Positions 28,249 to 37,553 of a stretch of DNA of 64,000 bases are shown here, piece after piece. A program made the position numbers and the translations under genes. The stretch is from Haematococcus lacustris. Lineage: Eukaryota; Chlorophyta; Chlorophyceae; Chlamydomonadales; Haematococcaceae. How positions within the stretch are numbered: position 1 is the stretch's first letter; each line of letters opens with the position of its first letter. The stretch lies in NCBI GenBank assembly GCA_030144725.1, contig JASKMD010000008.1:15408716-15472715 (forward strand). The letters run 5' to 3'. Under the pieces are notes generated by a model. That model had not been told where the DNA came from and did no database searches. It was given only the letters and a program-made list of their open reading frames with translations.

Positions 28249-29865
28249 CTAGGCAGCACCCTGACCACGAGGCGACGCACAGTCACGTGCCAGGTGGCCT
28301 GTGCCGCCACAGTTGTAGCATGTCAGTGGCCGCTTGCCATTAGCATTCAACTCTGATGTGCGGCATGCTGCACCGCCACCACGCCCAGCTGAGCCGCCAT
28401 CACGGCCAGAGCCACGGCCACCTCCGCGGCCACCACCACGGCCTCCGCCACGAGATGGGCCAGCTCCACGGCCCCCACGGTGCGCCCCCAGGAACCGGTC
28501 CAGTTCGGTCTCCTCATGTCGCCGGTGCGGCGGAAGCCACCGCTTCAGAACGGTGTTTGCCGCCTGCATCTGCACACCACGGGCACGTACACGCCCACCA
28601 CGGGGCCGGTCAGGCCTGCCACTGCCTGCACCTCTTGCCACAGCTACCATGCCTTGAGCCTTGCTCACGCCTGCCTGCATGGAGACCTGTCTGCCCAACG
28701 CATACATCATCACATCATTCAGGTTGCTCCATGGCAAGCCATTCGGCATGACTGCACACTCACGGCGTAGGTCAGCCTGTAGACCTTGCACATACATTTC
28801 ACACAGTGCACCAGCAGGGAAAGCTTGCACCTGCTGTGCTAGCAGCCTGAACGCCACATTGTACTGTGCAACACTCTGGTCTCCCTGGACACACTCTCTA
28901 TTGATCAGCCTCTTCATGGCAGTGTGTTGCACCTGGATGGTATCCGCACCCACCAGGTCTAGGAACATCTTTTCCATGTCTTCCTCTGTCATGAGCCGAC
29001 GCTCAGCCTTAGCCTGCTCGGCAATAGCAAACAAAGCTTCTTTGAGAGGATCAGCCACATGTAGTTGCAACGCGTCAATCATGGGCACACGTGCAACAGC
29101 TGCCCATCGTGTCACCTCACGTAGGAACATCTTCACATTTCTGCCCTTCTCTACATCATCCATACGCCACACATTAGGGTTGGGCATAACTGCTCTGAAG
29201 CCACTCACTTGGTTCTCGCCGGGCTGATTGGCGCCCGGCCCCGGGCCACCGGCCCCGGCTGCCGCCGCCGCCGCTGCCTGGCCCTCACCAGCCTGGCTGC
29301 CGCCACCTGAGCTACCAGGACCACTGCCACCCGTGGCCCCAGGCCCACCGGGTGCAGGGTGGTTCGCCGTGCCCCCTGGGCCACTACGCGCAACCTGGCC
29401 ACTACCGGGGGTAAGCACCCCACCGGTAGTGCCACCTGGAGCTGTAGGCTGGCCGACACCACCACTACCACCAGCAACACCGCCGCCACCAACAGCACCG
29501 TTGCCACCAGCAATGCCACTGCCTCCAGCGGCTACCTCTGCATGCTGGCCGGGCTGCTCATGGCGAGCACGCCTCCTGCGCAACTCCTGCTCGAGTTCCT
29601 CCAAACTGAGCTCGCCTAAATTGCGGGTTGGCGGACCCACAGGCTCTGGCCGGACTTCTGCATGACGAACACGTTCAGCATCAGCGGTCGAGTGGGTCAA
29701 AGCATGTGTGTGTTGCATTTCACGCGCAACTACCTCCTGGGCAGCCACCTTCTGCGAGCTCGACCCCGGCCTTTCCACCCGCTGATGTTGACCCAAAGTT
29801 TCACTGCGCTTCCTAAGACGCTTCTCTGCTGGAACTGGTAGCATTACTAAACGCGAACTTTGCAA
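28249..29865 (-). CDS. Gag protein of the nested retrotransposon
   Basis: The ORF has 538 codons. The N-terminal part is charged (MLPVPAEKRLRKRSETL, an in-frame Met near 29845) and is followed by a long Gly/Ala-rich linker. A capsid-like helical region follows (WRMDDVEKGRNVKMFLREVT near residue 230). A basic [10 protein letters not shown] tract precedes a zinc knuckle, CYNCGGTGHLARDC, near the end. The stop is TAG at 28251-28249. The pol frame continues in the same frame, beginning GGA GTT GCC, so this is a readthrough configuration. Confidence 0.9.
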   Translation of the reverse strand: MQSSRLVMLPVPAEKRLRKRSETLGQHQRVERPGSSSQKVAAQEVVAREMQHTHALTHSTADAERVRHAEVRPEPVGPPTRNLGELSLEELEQELRRRRARHEQPGQHAEVAAGGSGIAGGNGAVGGGGVAGGSGGVGQPTAPGGTTGGVLTPGSGQVARSGPGGTANHPAPGGPGATGGSGPGSSGGGSQAGEGQAAAAAAAGAGGPGPGANQPGENQVSGFRAVMPNPNVWRMDDVEKGRNVKMFLREVTRWAAVARVPMIDALQLHVADPLKEALFAIAEQAKAERRLMTEEDMEKMFLDLVGADTIQVQHTAMKRLINRECVQGDQSVAQYNVAFRLLAQQVQAFPAGALCEMYVQGLQADLRRECAVMPNGLPWSNLNDVMMYALGRQVSMQAGVSKAQGMVAVARGAGSGRPDRPRGGRVRARGVQMQAANTVLKRWLPPHRRHEETELDRFLGAHRGGRGAGPSRGGGRGGGRGGGRGSGRDGGSAGRGGGAACRTSELNANGKRPLTCYNCGGTGHLARDCASPRGQGAA

Positions 29866-30037
29866 AACGCGACAAGAGGGACTAGAGGGACCTAATGGTA
29901 CATACCCTCAGTATCCATCGCGTTCAGCTCCAGCTCCGCGTCGTCAAACACGTCATAGTCCGCCATCAGGTTCGGGCACGTTGTTGCTATATCGATGTCT
30001 GGCCAGAAATCTCTCAACGTCGGTCTGGAAGCCAGAT

Positions 30038-30237
30038 TGTTACGTAGCTGGTGTATGGAGGTAGTGCCAACTCAGCGGACAAGGGCGATGTCAGTGCCTT
30101 CACAAGGCTGTCCGCCTGGGAGTCGAACCCAGCATTTGACACCGGTCATTGGCATTACACTCCGACACCACTATGACGCAATCGCGTCATCACTTTTCCG
30201 AGACGCTTCGCTAGCGCTTCGACCGGCGCTCGTAACA
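30038..30237 (-). repeat. 5' LTR of the nested retrotransposon
   Basis: This is the partner of 23919-24118. The duplicated target ACCTG follows at 30238-30242. Confidence 0.95.
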
Positions 30238-31016
30238 ACCTGCTCAGTCTGACTGGCCCTTCTTCCTATCTCTGGCTGAGTTTGCTGTCAACAATAGTTG
30301 GCAGGAGTCCATCCAGTCCACGCCCTTCTTGGTCAATACTGGCCAGTCACCTCTGACACCTGCCCTGCTGGAGCTGCCTGGCGAGGTGTACTGTCCCACT
30401 GCCAGGAGACTGTCTGAGTGGTGGCAGAGCAATGTCAAAGCAGGCTCGCCACTTCATGGAGCTGGCTCAGCGGCGACAGGCCTATATGGCCAACAAGGGA
30501 CGCCAGGAAGTGGAGTACCACACTGGTCAGTTGGTGCTTCTTAGCACTAAGAACCTCAGGATGAAGCCAGGTAAGGCTAAGAAGCTGCTTCCTAGGTTCA
30601 TAGGACCTTTCAAGGTGCTAGAGCATGTAGGTCCTGTTGCTGTTCGCCTGGACCTGCCACAAGCCATGGCACGCATGCACCCTGTGTTCCATGTGTCTCT
30701 TCTGAGACCCTACACCAGTGAGCATCCTCACTTGCCTCCTCCTGTGGAGTGGTTGGATGAGGCGCCTCTGTATGAGGTGGAGAAGTTGCTTGCCCATCGT
30801 GGCGTGCGTGCTGGTAAAGCACGAGGCTACTTAGTTAAGTGGCAGGGTTATGATGAATCTTACAACACATGGGAGCCAAGGAATAACCTTGTGAACTGCC
30901 TGGAAGTGTTGACTGCATATAATGCAGTGCATGGTTTGTCCTAGCATCACTAATTAGTGTTGCGAGTCCTCGTGTTCTCACGAGGGCGGAACGTTTCCTC
31001 TTTGGAGGGGGAGGAA

Positions 31017-31224
31017 TGTAGCGAACGGCTCCTCGAAGCCTAGCTCGCCTCCGAGTACTTCTGTACTGCAGTGTGACATGGTGGGCGAAAGGGGCAGGTG
31101 GGCCTTCGCGCACACCTGCTTCAGAGGTTCGACTCCTCGGGGGAAACGTTCTAAACCCTGGCCGTGTCACGCTGTGGGAACGAAGGTAGTTAACGGTTGT
31201 CAGCGTGGTGTCTTGCACGCTACA
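31017..31224 (+). repeat. 3' LTR of the outer retrotransposon
   Basis: This is the copy of 18759-18966. It is followed directly by the duplicated target CCATG. Confidence 0.95.
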
Positions 31225-31432
31225 CCATGCTGCTTCCTGTTGATGGGAATAACTGCATTGGATGACGCCATGCCATGCCACCACCCCAGACACGCGCAAT
31301 GCCCACCAAGACAAGGAGTATCTGGATAAGCTCAGATAGCTACGAGTCTTATCATTCAAGGAACAACATCAGCAGCCTGTGACAAACAAAAGCAGCACAC
31401 TCATGTCGAGACATCCATGCAAGACATGTCGA

Positions 31433-31470
31433 GGTTCACCAGACGACACGTGTGTGTCGTCTGGTGAACC
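31433..31470. other. Perfect 17 bp hairpin with GTGT loop
   Basis: GGTTCACCAGACGACAC (31433-31449) and its exact reverse complement (31454-31470) are separated by GTGT. Its function is unknown. Confidence 0.9.
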
Positions 31471-31733
31471 CTTGATGATTACAAACCCCATCCCTGGGGG
31501 CACGTCAACTGTACGGTCAACTGTAACTGCAACTGGTGGCACGTTCCCTCCTAAGACCACTGGGCTCCCTATCCAAACTAACAACTTGATGCTTGTAAGC
31601 CTCACAGCCTGATAGCTAATAGCGTTATTGCGGGCCCGGCCATCCTGTCCCACATGCAGACATGCACTGGTACTATGCAGCCCCCTTGGTCCCGGACTCA
31701 AATGGTCCTTGGTCCAAATGGTCCTTGGTCCCG

Positions 31734-31786
31734 GACTCAAATGGAGGCCCAAGTGTGGGGCCCACACTAGGGCCTCCATTTGAGTC
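31734..31786. repeat. 53 bp near-perfect palindrome at the end of a Fanzor-bearing element
   Basis: GACTCAAATGGAGGCCC (31734-31750) pairs with 31770-31786. Inside, AGTGTGGG (31752-31759) pairs with CCCACACT (31761-31768). Related words (ACTCAAATGG, TTTGAGTCGGACCA) continue to 31835, and again at 50665-50683 and 51971-52050 beside another Fanzor copy. This suggests they are terminal or subterminal sequence of that element family. Confidence 0.7.
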
Positions 31787-31799
31787 GGACCACTAGGGA

Positions 31800-32440
31800 C
31801 CACAAGGGATCAATAGCGGGACCACTCAAATGGTGTTAAGGATCAGTGTGGAGTATACCCAGTGAGCATGGACATGGTGCATCAGTGCCTACCACCTACA
31901 TCATTGCCTGACCACTGAGGGCTATTGTGTAGAGTTGGCATGACAAGCATGCGCTAATGTAAGCTGATGACAGCTCAAATGGGGGGGCACACATTACTAT
32001 GCCTGCTGCTGCTGGGCCTTGGGTAGGAGGTCTCGCACCTGCTTGTAGCCCAGGCCTGGGTACTCCTTGCCTTTGGCTGGCAGAGCTGCCTGGTCTGGCC
32101 AATAGCACAGCTCCAGTGGGCGCCACCTGCTCTCCCCAATGCGCGGCATGTTCAGCGCTGCATTGCAGTCCCTATCTACCCACCTGCCTGGCTGTGGTTC
32201 TGGCTTGGCTTTGGCAGCCATGCCTTGGGCCTTGTCTTTGCCCTTGGTGGGCTGGGTGGGCTCAGCTGCCCGCTCAAACTTGGTGCGCTTGCTGCGCTTG
32301 GCTGGCATGGGAGTGCTGGGCCTTAGCTCTGATGCTGCTGTCTGTGTGGCTGCCAGGCTGCTGCATGGGGCCTGTGGGGGCTTGCGGGTAGCCACTAGGA
32401 GGCAGGGCTTGGGTGGATACAAGCCAACCCTCAAAGGTAG
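31800..32440 (-). pseudogene. Fanzor-like C-terminal fragment (locus b) with 3' structured region
   Basis: The minus-strand ORF ends at TAG 31999-31997. It reads [20 protein letters not shown] and continues [20 protein letters not shown], then EYPGLGYKQVRDLLPKAQQQ. The DRDxNAAxN motif is the RuvC-III signature of TnpB/Fanzor nucleases, with the last catalytic Asp, and the tail is shared by all copies in this window. Upstream of about 32400 the match ends. A roughly 40 bp segment (GGAGGCAGGGCTTGGGTGGA onward) is tandemly duplicated at 32398-32500. Only the last exon is left, so it cannot be a nuclease by itself. Confidence 0.75.
31887..31996 (-). ncRNA. Putative omega-RNA-like 3' region, copy b
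   Basis: On the minus strand after the stop, AGCTG/CAGCT (around ATGA, 31962-31975) and GCATG/CATGC (31938-31952) can form hairpins. They are followed by the shared GGTCAGGCAATGATGTAGG and GTGGTAGG (about 31887-31915). The same order follows the stop in four other copies. The RNA role is inferred from position. Confidence 0.4.
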
Positions 32441-32499
32441 TAGTGGTAGTTGTTACGCCAAGGAGGCAGGGCTTGGGTGGATACAAGCCACCCCCCTAA

Positions 32500-33007
32500 G
32501 GTAAAAGACTGAGAAAAGGACGGAAGAGGTGAGAGGTGTAAAAACCTAGGGGGGGAACCTAGAAGAAGAGAAACCAGAGTTATAAGGAAGGAAGCTAAAG
32601 GAGAAGGGGGAGAGAAGAGAGAAGGGGAAGGGATCTAAAGGAGAAGGGGGAGAGACCTCGAGGAGCTAAGAAGCTAGAGACACAGAAGGTTTGAACAAGG
32701 AAGGCTAGAAAGGTGTAGGGAGGAGGAAAACACGTTAAGAGTCAGTGGGTCGAGGAAGGGTATCTGGAAAGTGACAGTCTTGAGTAGAAATGGAAGGATG
32801 GGGGTGGGGGAGGTTCCAGCCACAAGGGTCCAGCCTGGGATGGGCCAGGGTGAAGTCTTGTAGGTGATGCCGAAAGGTAGTGAAGGCAAGCTGGCTGGCT
32901 GCAGAAATGGGGGAAAGGGTGGATGGAGTGGTCGCTGGAGGGGTAGGGTGATGGGTGAGAGCCCAGAGACGGCGGCGGCCAAGGTCCATAGCATTAAGGG
33001 CTGCCTT
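32500..33007. other. Purine-rich intergenic stretch
   Basis: AGAAGGGGAAG-like purine-rich sequence at 32510-32720 is followed by sequence downstream of Fanzor locus c. No gene is supported. Confidence 0.4.
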
Positions 33008-33600
33008 TTCAGCGGCACAGCTTTGAAGGACGCTGCTCGCTCTCCCGAATGCGCTGGAAGTTGAGGCATGAGGTGGTATCACGGTCCAGCCACCTGCCCG
33101 ATGAGGATGCTTGGGTTCGTGGCACAAAGGTGGCTGGGCCTGGGCTGGGGGAGGTGGGGCCTGGGGCTGCAGCTGTTGCGGTGAACCCTTGAGAGGGCTG
33201 GCCTAAAGGGCAGGAATAGCAGTGGCAGGCACAGGAGTGCTGCCAGGCGGATACCTGGATAGCTGCAAGCTCGTCGCAAATCTCCTCCACAACTGCTTCG
33301 ACTTGCTCAGGGCTATGCTCAGGTTTAAGCACCTCCAACAGGCCGAGCAAAGGTGCCTTGATGACTTGGAGCCGCTGACCTTCTCGTCACCCTGCCCCTC
33401 GTCATCGTGGTTTTGCTGCCCACTGCCAATCGCAACCGAGGATAGCACAGCACACGCACGACGACCTAATGTGCGGCTTACCGGCTGCACACTGTGCGGA
33501 GGAACCACTGTGCTTGCGTTTCGTATTTGAGGGCATCTTAGGGACTCAGCAGCCCTATCGATGCGAAGTGGCCGTGGCAGGCTCAGGATATTAGGTCGCC
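33008..33600 (-). pseudogene. Fanzor-like, internally deleted copy (locus c)
   Basis: The start ATG at 33536 gives MPSNTKRKHSGSSAQCA, with a GTAAGCC donor. The second exon region reads GSGQQNHDDEGQGDEK and then, after a frame change, LLGLLEVLKPEHSPEQVEAV. The reading soon passes to the C-terminal motif GRWLDRDTTSCLNFQRIRES and stops after KLCR. The wedge, RuvC-I/II and zinc regions are missing. Sequence upstream of the ATG resembles that of locus a. The RuvC-III motif has drifted (DRDTTSCLN instead of DRDCNAALN). Confidence 0.6.
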
Positions 33601-33760
33601 ATTTAAGGCTCCCACCTCCCTACTCCCCCACACCCAGCAGCCTCTCTACTCCCCCACACCCCTGGCAGCAGCTGGCAGTGGGGCAGGGCTGTTGCAGCCC
33701 CCCACCTACCCCACATCCCTGGCAGCAGCTGGCAATGGGGCAGGGCTGCAGCTAGGGCTT
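33595..33760. repeat. Short tandem duplication
   Basis: A unit of roughly 60 bp (GGCAGCAGCTGGCAGTGGGG CAGGGCTG and flanks) is repeated at about 33664-33695 and 33720-33752, with CTCCCCCACACCC repeats before it. Confidence 0.7.
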
Positions 33761-33817
33761 GGTTGCCCTATGCCATGCACAGTGGAGCATGCAGTGTCAG
33801 CCTTTTTGTCCCACAGT

Positions 33818-34027
33818 GCCAAGAACCTCAAGAAGACCACGGGCTTAATGACTGGCTGCAATGTGTTTGTCTGCTTGGCTGGAGCTGTTGGTGAGAAGCA
33901 GCCAATGGCGCTATGGCCTCCTTGTGCAGAGGCCACCAAAGATGTCTACAAGAAGGCAGCTGCCACAATCAATCAGCTGCAAGGGAGAGAGCGCAAGGCT
34001 ACTCGTGTTGCTGCTAAGAAGCACTAG
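33818..34027 (+). CDS. Orphan terminal exon, hypothetical protein
   Basis: After acceptor TTTTTGTCCCACAG the frame reads AKNLKKTTGLMTGCNVFVCL and ends QGRERKATRVAAKKH with TAG at 34025. It has the basic, helical look of a DNA-binding or transposon protein end. No upstream exon was found and no family is recognised. Confidence 0.35.
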   Translation, partial: AKNLKKTTGLMTGCNVFVCLAGAVGEKQPMALWPPCAEATKDVYKKAAATINQLQGRERKATRVAAKKH

Positions 34028-34845
34028 ACTTAAACCAAGCATACTAAGCACTTGGATACTCTGGCGCTTTGCGTCATGCTTGTTTCTCGCGTATTTCTTG
34101 TGTGTTTCGCGTCCTGCTTGCGTTTGCATGTGACCTGACCTGACTGGGTCCAACACATGTACAACATCTCCACTTGAATCGATCGTTCCGCTGCAATTGC
34201 AATATTCACGGCAACCCGCTTATCGAAGTCAAGGCTACCTAACGTCGAAGTCGAAGTCACCTAACGTCGAAGTCAGAGACACGAGATAAGCAGACAGGCA
34301 AACAAACGTCCGCATACAAACGGAGACATTAGTGCGAGCATGTATGCGAAACAGCGAAACAGCAAGTCCGTCTCCAGACCTGTCTCCAGCCCTGTCAAAA
34401 ATGTTGGGCGGTCGTGCTTGGGTCCGTCCCAGACCATCTCACTTTTCCTCACTCCGCCCGAGCCCGAGGTCCGAGCGCCCGTTCTACCCGGAGTGCGGCC
34501 AACCATTCGCCGGCCCAAGGAAATTAGGGGGAAAGTGAGGTCGACATGAAACGTACATGGATTGCACGCTGCCCTGTCTGTACCCCAAGCTGTACCACAC
34601 CTGCTGACTATGCAGCTGGAAGATGGCCTCGTGGGGCTCTACCTGGAGCCCGTGGTAGTAGATGGCTGCATGCGGTAGGCTACCCACTGTGTGGCGTGAC
34701 ATGGGTTTGAGTACGTTGGCTCGGTGATGTGCCCTCCTTCTAAGCCAACACTCCCCCTCACTTCCCTGCCTCTTGCAGAAGAGTCGGCATGCATTTTTCA
34801 TCATGTCTCTCTCTGCCCTGCATCAAAGCCAAACGCATTGCACCG
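34028..34845. other. No supported gene
   Basis: The stretch contains duplicated words (AACGTCGAAGTC at about 34241 and 34264) and possible splice-like sites. No domain-bearing ORF was found. Confidence 0.35.
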
Positions 34846-35811
34846 GGTCACCCCCGCCATTGGCTGCACCCCTGATAAAGTCCGACCGGTCTTTCAGAGT
34901 TTTACAGCGATTTTTGTGCAGGGCGGTGCAGCTCATCAAAGCGAAGCTAGCGGGCTGCTCGGGCTGATGTGCACCTGTGCCGGGGCGGGCGGGGGTGCTG
35001 AGAGATTAGGTCGCGCTGTGTTGGGAATAGCCTACTTAGTGGGGCTGTGATCAGAGAACAGCTATCGCGCTCAGCGGCCCAGCTTTTCAAATGTTTGGAT
35101 TTTCGTCAGGCGCAGTACCCCCCCTGACATGTGTTCTAGTGCTAGTGCTAGTGCTGATGACATGTTTAAGGGTGTTTGTATTGCGTGTGGCCTGTCCCTG
35201 CACCCGAACAGCGTGCAACTCGTGTCACGTCAAATTCCTTGAATTAATCACCTTCTCCGGCTGCCATAACTGTCCAACGAGGACGTCAATTGATGGCTTG
35301 CCAGTTCAGCGCGGCTCCTTGTGTGGTCACCTAACGTGTCTGGAAAACAGAAACGCGTTGTCTTGATGTGTGGGCCGTTTCATGTGGGGGGGTGAACACT
35401 CATATCAGCTCAGTTTATGCATCTTTTTGAATGATTTTAGCTGCGTTTGGCTGCAAAAGAACCACAAACACCGATGTGGAGACCACCTTGACATTGCTGT
35501 CACATGTGGACTGAACCCGTGTTGAAGAATGCGATCTAACGCGCTGTTGCATGCTGATTTGAAAAATAGTTTGGATGCGCCAATCACGCCGCGCTGTGTC
35601 CAAGCTGCCTACAGCGGTTGCTAACAGTGTCTGCGTGGCGCCAGAACACGTCGCGTGTTGGGGGCCAGCCACCCGGCAAACCGCTGGGGCTGGCCGCACT
35701 CTAGTCAAGCCATAAGCAGCTCATCGCACGGTTCGGCGGCCTCATCCGTGCAAAAATGAGTTAGATGTGATGTCTTGAGCCATGGGGGTGCAGCCAATGG
35801 CGGGGGTGACC
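34846..35811. mobile_element. 966 bp MITE of the GGTCACC family with ACCG target duplication
   Basis: Inverted termini 34846-34873 (GGTCACCCCCGCCATTGGCT and onward) and 35784-35811 are near-perfect. They are flanked by ACCG at 34842-34845 and 35812-35815. The ends match those of the 2.3 kb element at 4580-6874 except for the inner CTGCACC/CCCCGC variation. No coding region of note lies inside, so it is probably mobilised in trans. Confidence 0.85.
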
Positions 35812-36049
35812 ACCGCCCTTTGTGGGTACCGCCAGATCCCACACCAGGCAATCCCAAGCATTGCAGGCGATTATCAAGCTGTTCACTAAGGCCGCTACGA
35901 TTGCTGGACCTGCTGGACCCCTCTCCCCTTCCCTCTGTTTCACCCCTCGTAGCACACCCCTGCTCTTGCTGCTGTACAAAACAAACAATCAAAACAAACA
36001 AGTGGTCATCAAGGGTGCGACCGAGGATTTAGGGCGTTCCCGGCCAGAT

Positions 36050-36110
36050 ATTAATAATACCCAGGTATTAATACCCTGAGGAATTTGAACGAGGTATTAA
36101 TACCTCACCG
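36050..36110. repeat. Subterminal GGTATTAATACC palindromes, left end of the hAT element
   Basis: AGGTATTAATACC occurs at about 36062 and 36091, with diverged GATATTAATA nearby. Mirror clusters lie at 37354-37416. These are likely transposase-binding subterminal repeats. Confidence 0.7.
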
Positions 36111-36145
36111 GCCCACCGGCGGCACCCATCAGCGCCACTAGCGCT

Positions 36146-37119
36146 ATGGCTACGCCTGTCAGTCCTACACCCGATACCCAAGACCCACATCCTCCAGCCG
36201 AAGCTCGTGGCTGGACACAACAGCACAAGAAAAAGACAGTCTCTGTCCTCGACCTTTACAACCAGCTTAACCAGAGCAATGCCGTGCGCGATACGTACCG
36301 GATAAAACTAGATGTAACCCAGAAGGTCGTCTTGCTCGTATGCCTCCTGTGCGGCGCGAATTTGTCGTGCTGCAACCTCAGCCACGCGCAATCTCAGCAT
36401 GACAAGTACTGCAAGCAGCGCCCAGCTCTACTCTATGTAAACACACGCTTGTCTAAACACATGGCTGTCTTGCCTGCCTCGTAGGCAAGCAGGTACATCC
36501 AGATGACCCTCCACTACCAGCCCTGCCCTGCCCTGCCCCTCCCCTGCCCAGCCCTGACCTGCCCTGACCTGCCCTGACCAGCCCCTCCTAGCCCTGACCT
36601 GCCCCGCCCAGCCCAGCCCTGGTCATGATGGTCATGATGGTACATAGTGGCGAGTGGGAGACGTTACGGACAGCTTCTACCAACGCTTCTGTATGTATGA
36701 CTGAGTTGAAGTCACGTAAGTTTGTATAGTGCAGCTTCTGCTAGGCTAGGCTTGCCTATGCCTCCTCCACCAGCACCCACCCCTACCTAGCCCTACACCG
36801 CCCCGCCCGGCTCCGCCCCGCCTAGCCCAGCCCAGCCCAGCCCAGCCCAGCCCAGCCCAGCCCTGCCCAGCCCAGCCCAGCCCAGCCCAGCCCAGCCCAG
36901 CCCAGCCCAGCCCAGCCCAGCCCAGCTCTACCGCAGCTCTACCGCAGCTGCAGAACGCAACTGGTCAATGTGGGGCCACACCTATCACAATGCTCTACGC
37001 AACAACTGCAGCGTGGAGGCCGCAAAGCGTGAAGTGTACCTGAAGGCCAACGTGCCGACAACCGACAGTGATGATGACACGCCAGCCGTCCAAGACACCC
37101 TGATTGACATCATGAATTA
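36146..37119 (+). pseudogene. hAT transposase remnant: BED-like finger plus C-terminal dimerisation end
   Basis: The first exon (36146-36484) reads MATPVSPTPDTQDPHPPAEA, then a BED-like finger, CLLCGANLSCCNLSHAQSQH and DKYC. After a repeat-filled gap, a frame around 36950-37119 reads ERNWSMWGHTYHNALRNNCS, then VEAAKREVYLKANVP and an acidic tail to a TAA. ERNWS.W with RN downstream is the hallmark of the hAT C-terminal dimerisation region. The catalytic core is absent, so this is a non-autonomous derivative. Confidence 0.65.
36510..36930. repeat. CCCAG/CCCTG repeat inside the hAT element
   Basis: Irregular GCCCTGCC repeats at 36510-36620 and nearly pure CCCAG at about 36823-36925 appear to occupy an intron between the two hAT exons. 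Confidence 0.85.
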
Positions 37120-37339
37120 AGCATCAACTATAGGGGCTGGCTGTGTGGCATGGTGTTTTCAGCTCAATTGTGTGTTGCATGTTGCACCAGCCGCCGTTGC
37201 GGGTTCTGCCACTGTTGTAAACCGATATTTCTAACAGGCTGGTCCAATCGATCCTAAGCCTATTCCTTCTTTCTATCACTCCGAAGGTGAAAATACCCAA
37301 CCCCGACAGGATTCGATCAAGGGACCTCTCGCATAAGTG

Positions 37340-37420
37340 CCACTTCCAGGTATTAATACCTCTAGTACAGGTATTAATACCTCTACTACCCAAAACATCA
37401 GGCAGATATTAATATCGGGC
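37340..37420. repeat. Subterminal GGTATTAATACC palindromes, right end of the hAT element
   Basis: Two copies of AGGTATTAATACCTC and one GATATTAATATC lie just inside the right terminus. Confidence 0.7.
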
Positions 37421-37553
37421 ACGCCCTACCGAGGATGCTTCAATCTAATTGTAGCTGCGTGAGATTACCCACACATTTTGTTCCATGTTGGGTGAGTTAT
37501 GTTTGTCTAAATGGCCCAGCGCCTCATCCCCGCATACGTTATTGACATTCCGG

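Larger units (their letters stand above)
23919..30237 (-). mobile_element. Intact Ty3-type chromodomain retrotransposon nested in the outer one, 6.3 kb
   Basis: Two 200 bp LTRs (23919-24118 and 30038-30237; minus-strand TGTTACGAGC to GTAACA) appear identical. They are flanked by ACCTG at 23914-23918 and 30238-30242. On the minus strand a TGGCTTCCAGACCGACG primer-site-like sequence (30035-30019) follows the 5' LTR and a GGCGGGGGAGAA purine tract precedes the 3' LTR. Gag and Pol are both open throughout. Identical LTRs and open frames indicate a recent insertion, possibly still active. Confidence 0.96.
20884..30944 (+). pseudogene. Pol polyprotein of the outer retrotransposon, interrupted
   Basis: In frame with gag after its TGA comes an aspartic protease (LFDSGAAASFIN). 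That frame stops at 21801. RT continues one frame away (MKKQVAAFLEQG), so there is a single-base shift near 21780. RT has YIDDIL, RNase H has YCDASLQG and TDHKPL, and integrase has its HHCC region (HVGITKTLERISRMFWWPRM through CDAC) and catalytic D, D, E region up to 23918. The nested element begins there. Coding resumes at 30238 (AQSDWPFFLSLAEFAVNNSW). A second shift lies near 30430, and then the integrase tail and a chromodomain (YLVKWQGYDESYNTWEP) run to the stop at 30944. The gene cannot make a full protein as it stands. Shifts could be real decay or sequencing indels. Confidence 0.88.
18759..31224 (+). mobile_element. Ty3-type chromodomain LTR retrotransposon (outer element), 12.5 kb including a nested insertion
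   Basis: Two 208 bp LTRs (18759-18966 and 31017-31224, TGTAGCG to GCTACA) look identical by eye. They are flanked by the 5 bp duplication CCATG (18754-18758 and 31225-31229). A primer-binding-like TGGTTTCCGACCGACG follows the 5' LTR, and a polypurine tract (TTTGGAGGGGGAGGAA) precedes the 3' LTR. Order is gag, protease, RT, RNase H, integrase, chromodomain. Another retrotransposon (23919-30237) splits the integrase region. Without it the element would be about 6.1 kb. Confidence 0.95.
36029..37428 (+). mobile_element. hAT-type transposon, internally reduced, 8 bp duplication CCGAGGAT
   Basis: Both ends carry TAGGGCGT and CCCG inverted termini (36030 onward; 37428 backward). They are flanked by CCGAGGAT at 36021-36028 and 37429-37436, the 8 bp duplication of hAT elements. 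The left end has an extra T. Palindromic GGTATTAATACC units cluster just inside both ends. The body holds a BED-like zinc finger exon and a hAT C-terminal exon separated by a CCCAG-type repeat. Confidence 0.85.

Noticed and set aside
26620..28356. Plus-strand ORFs within the nested element
   Set aside because: Shadows of the intact minus-strand pol and gag frames.
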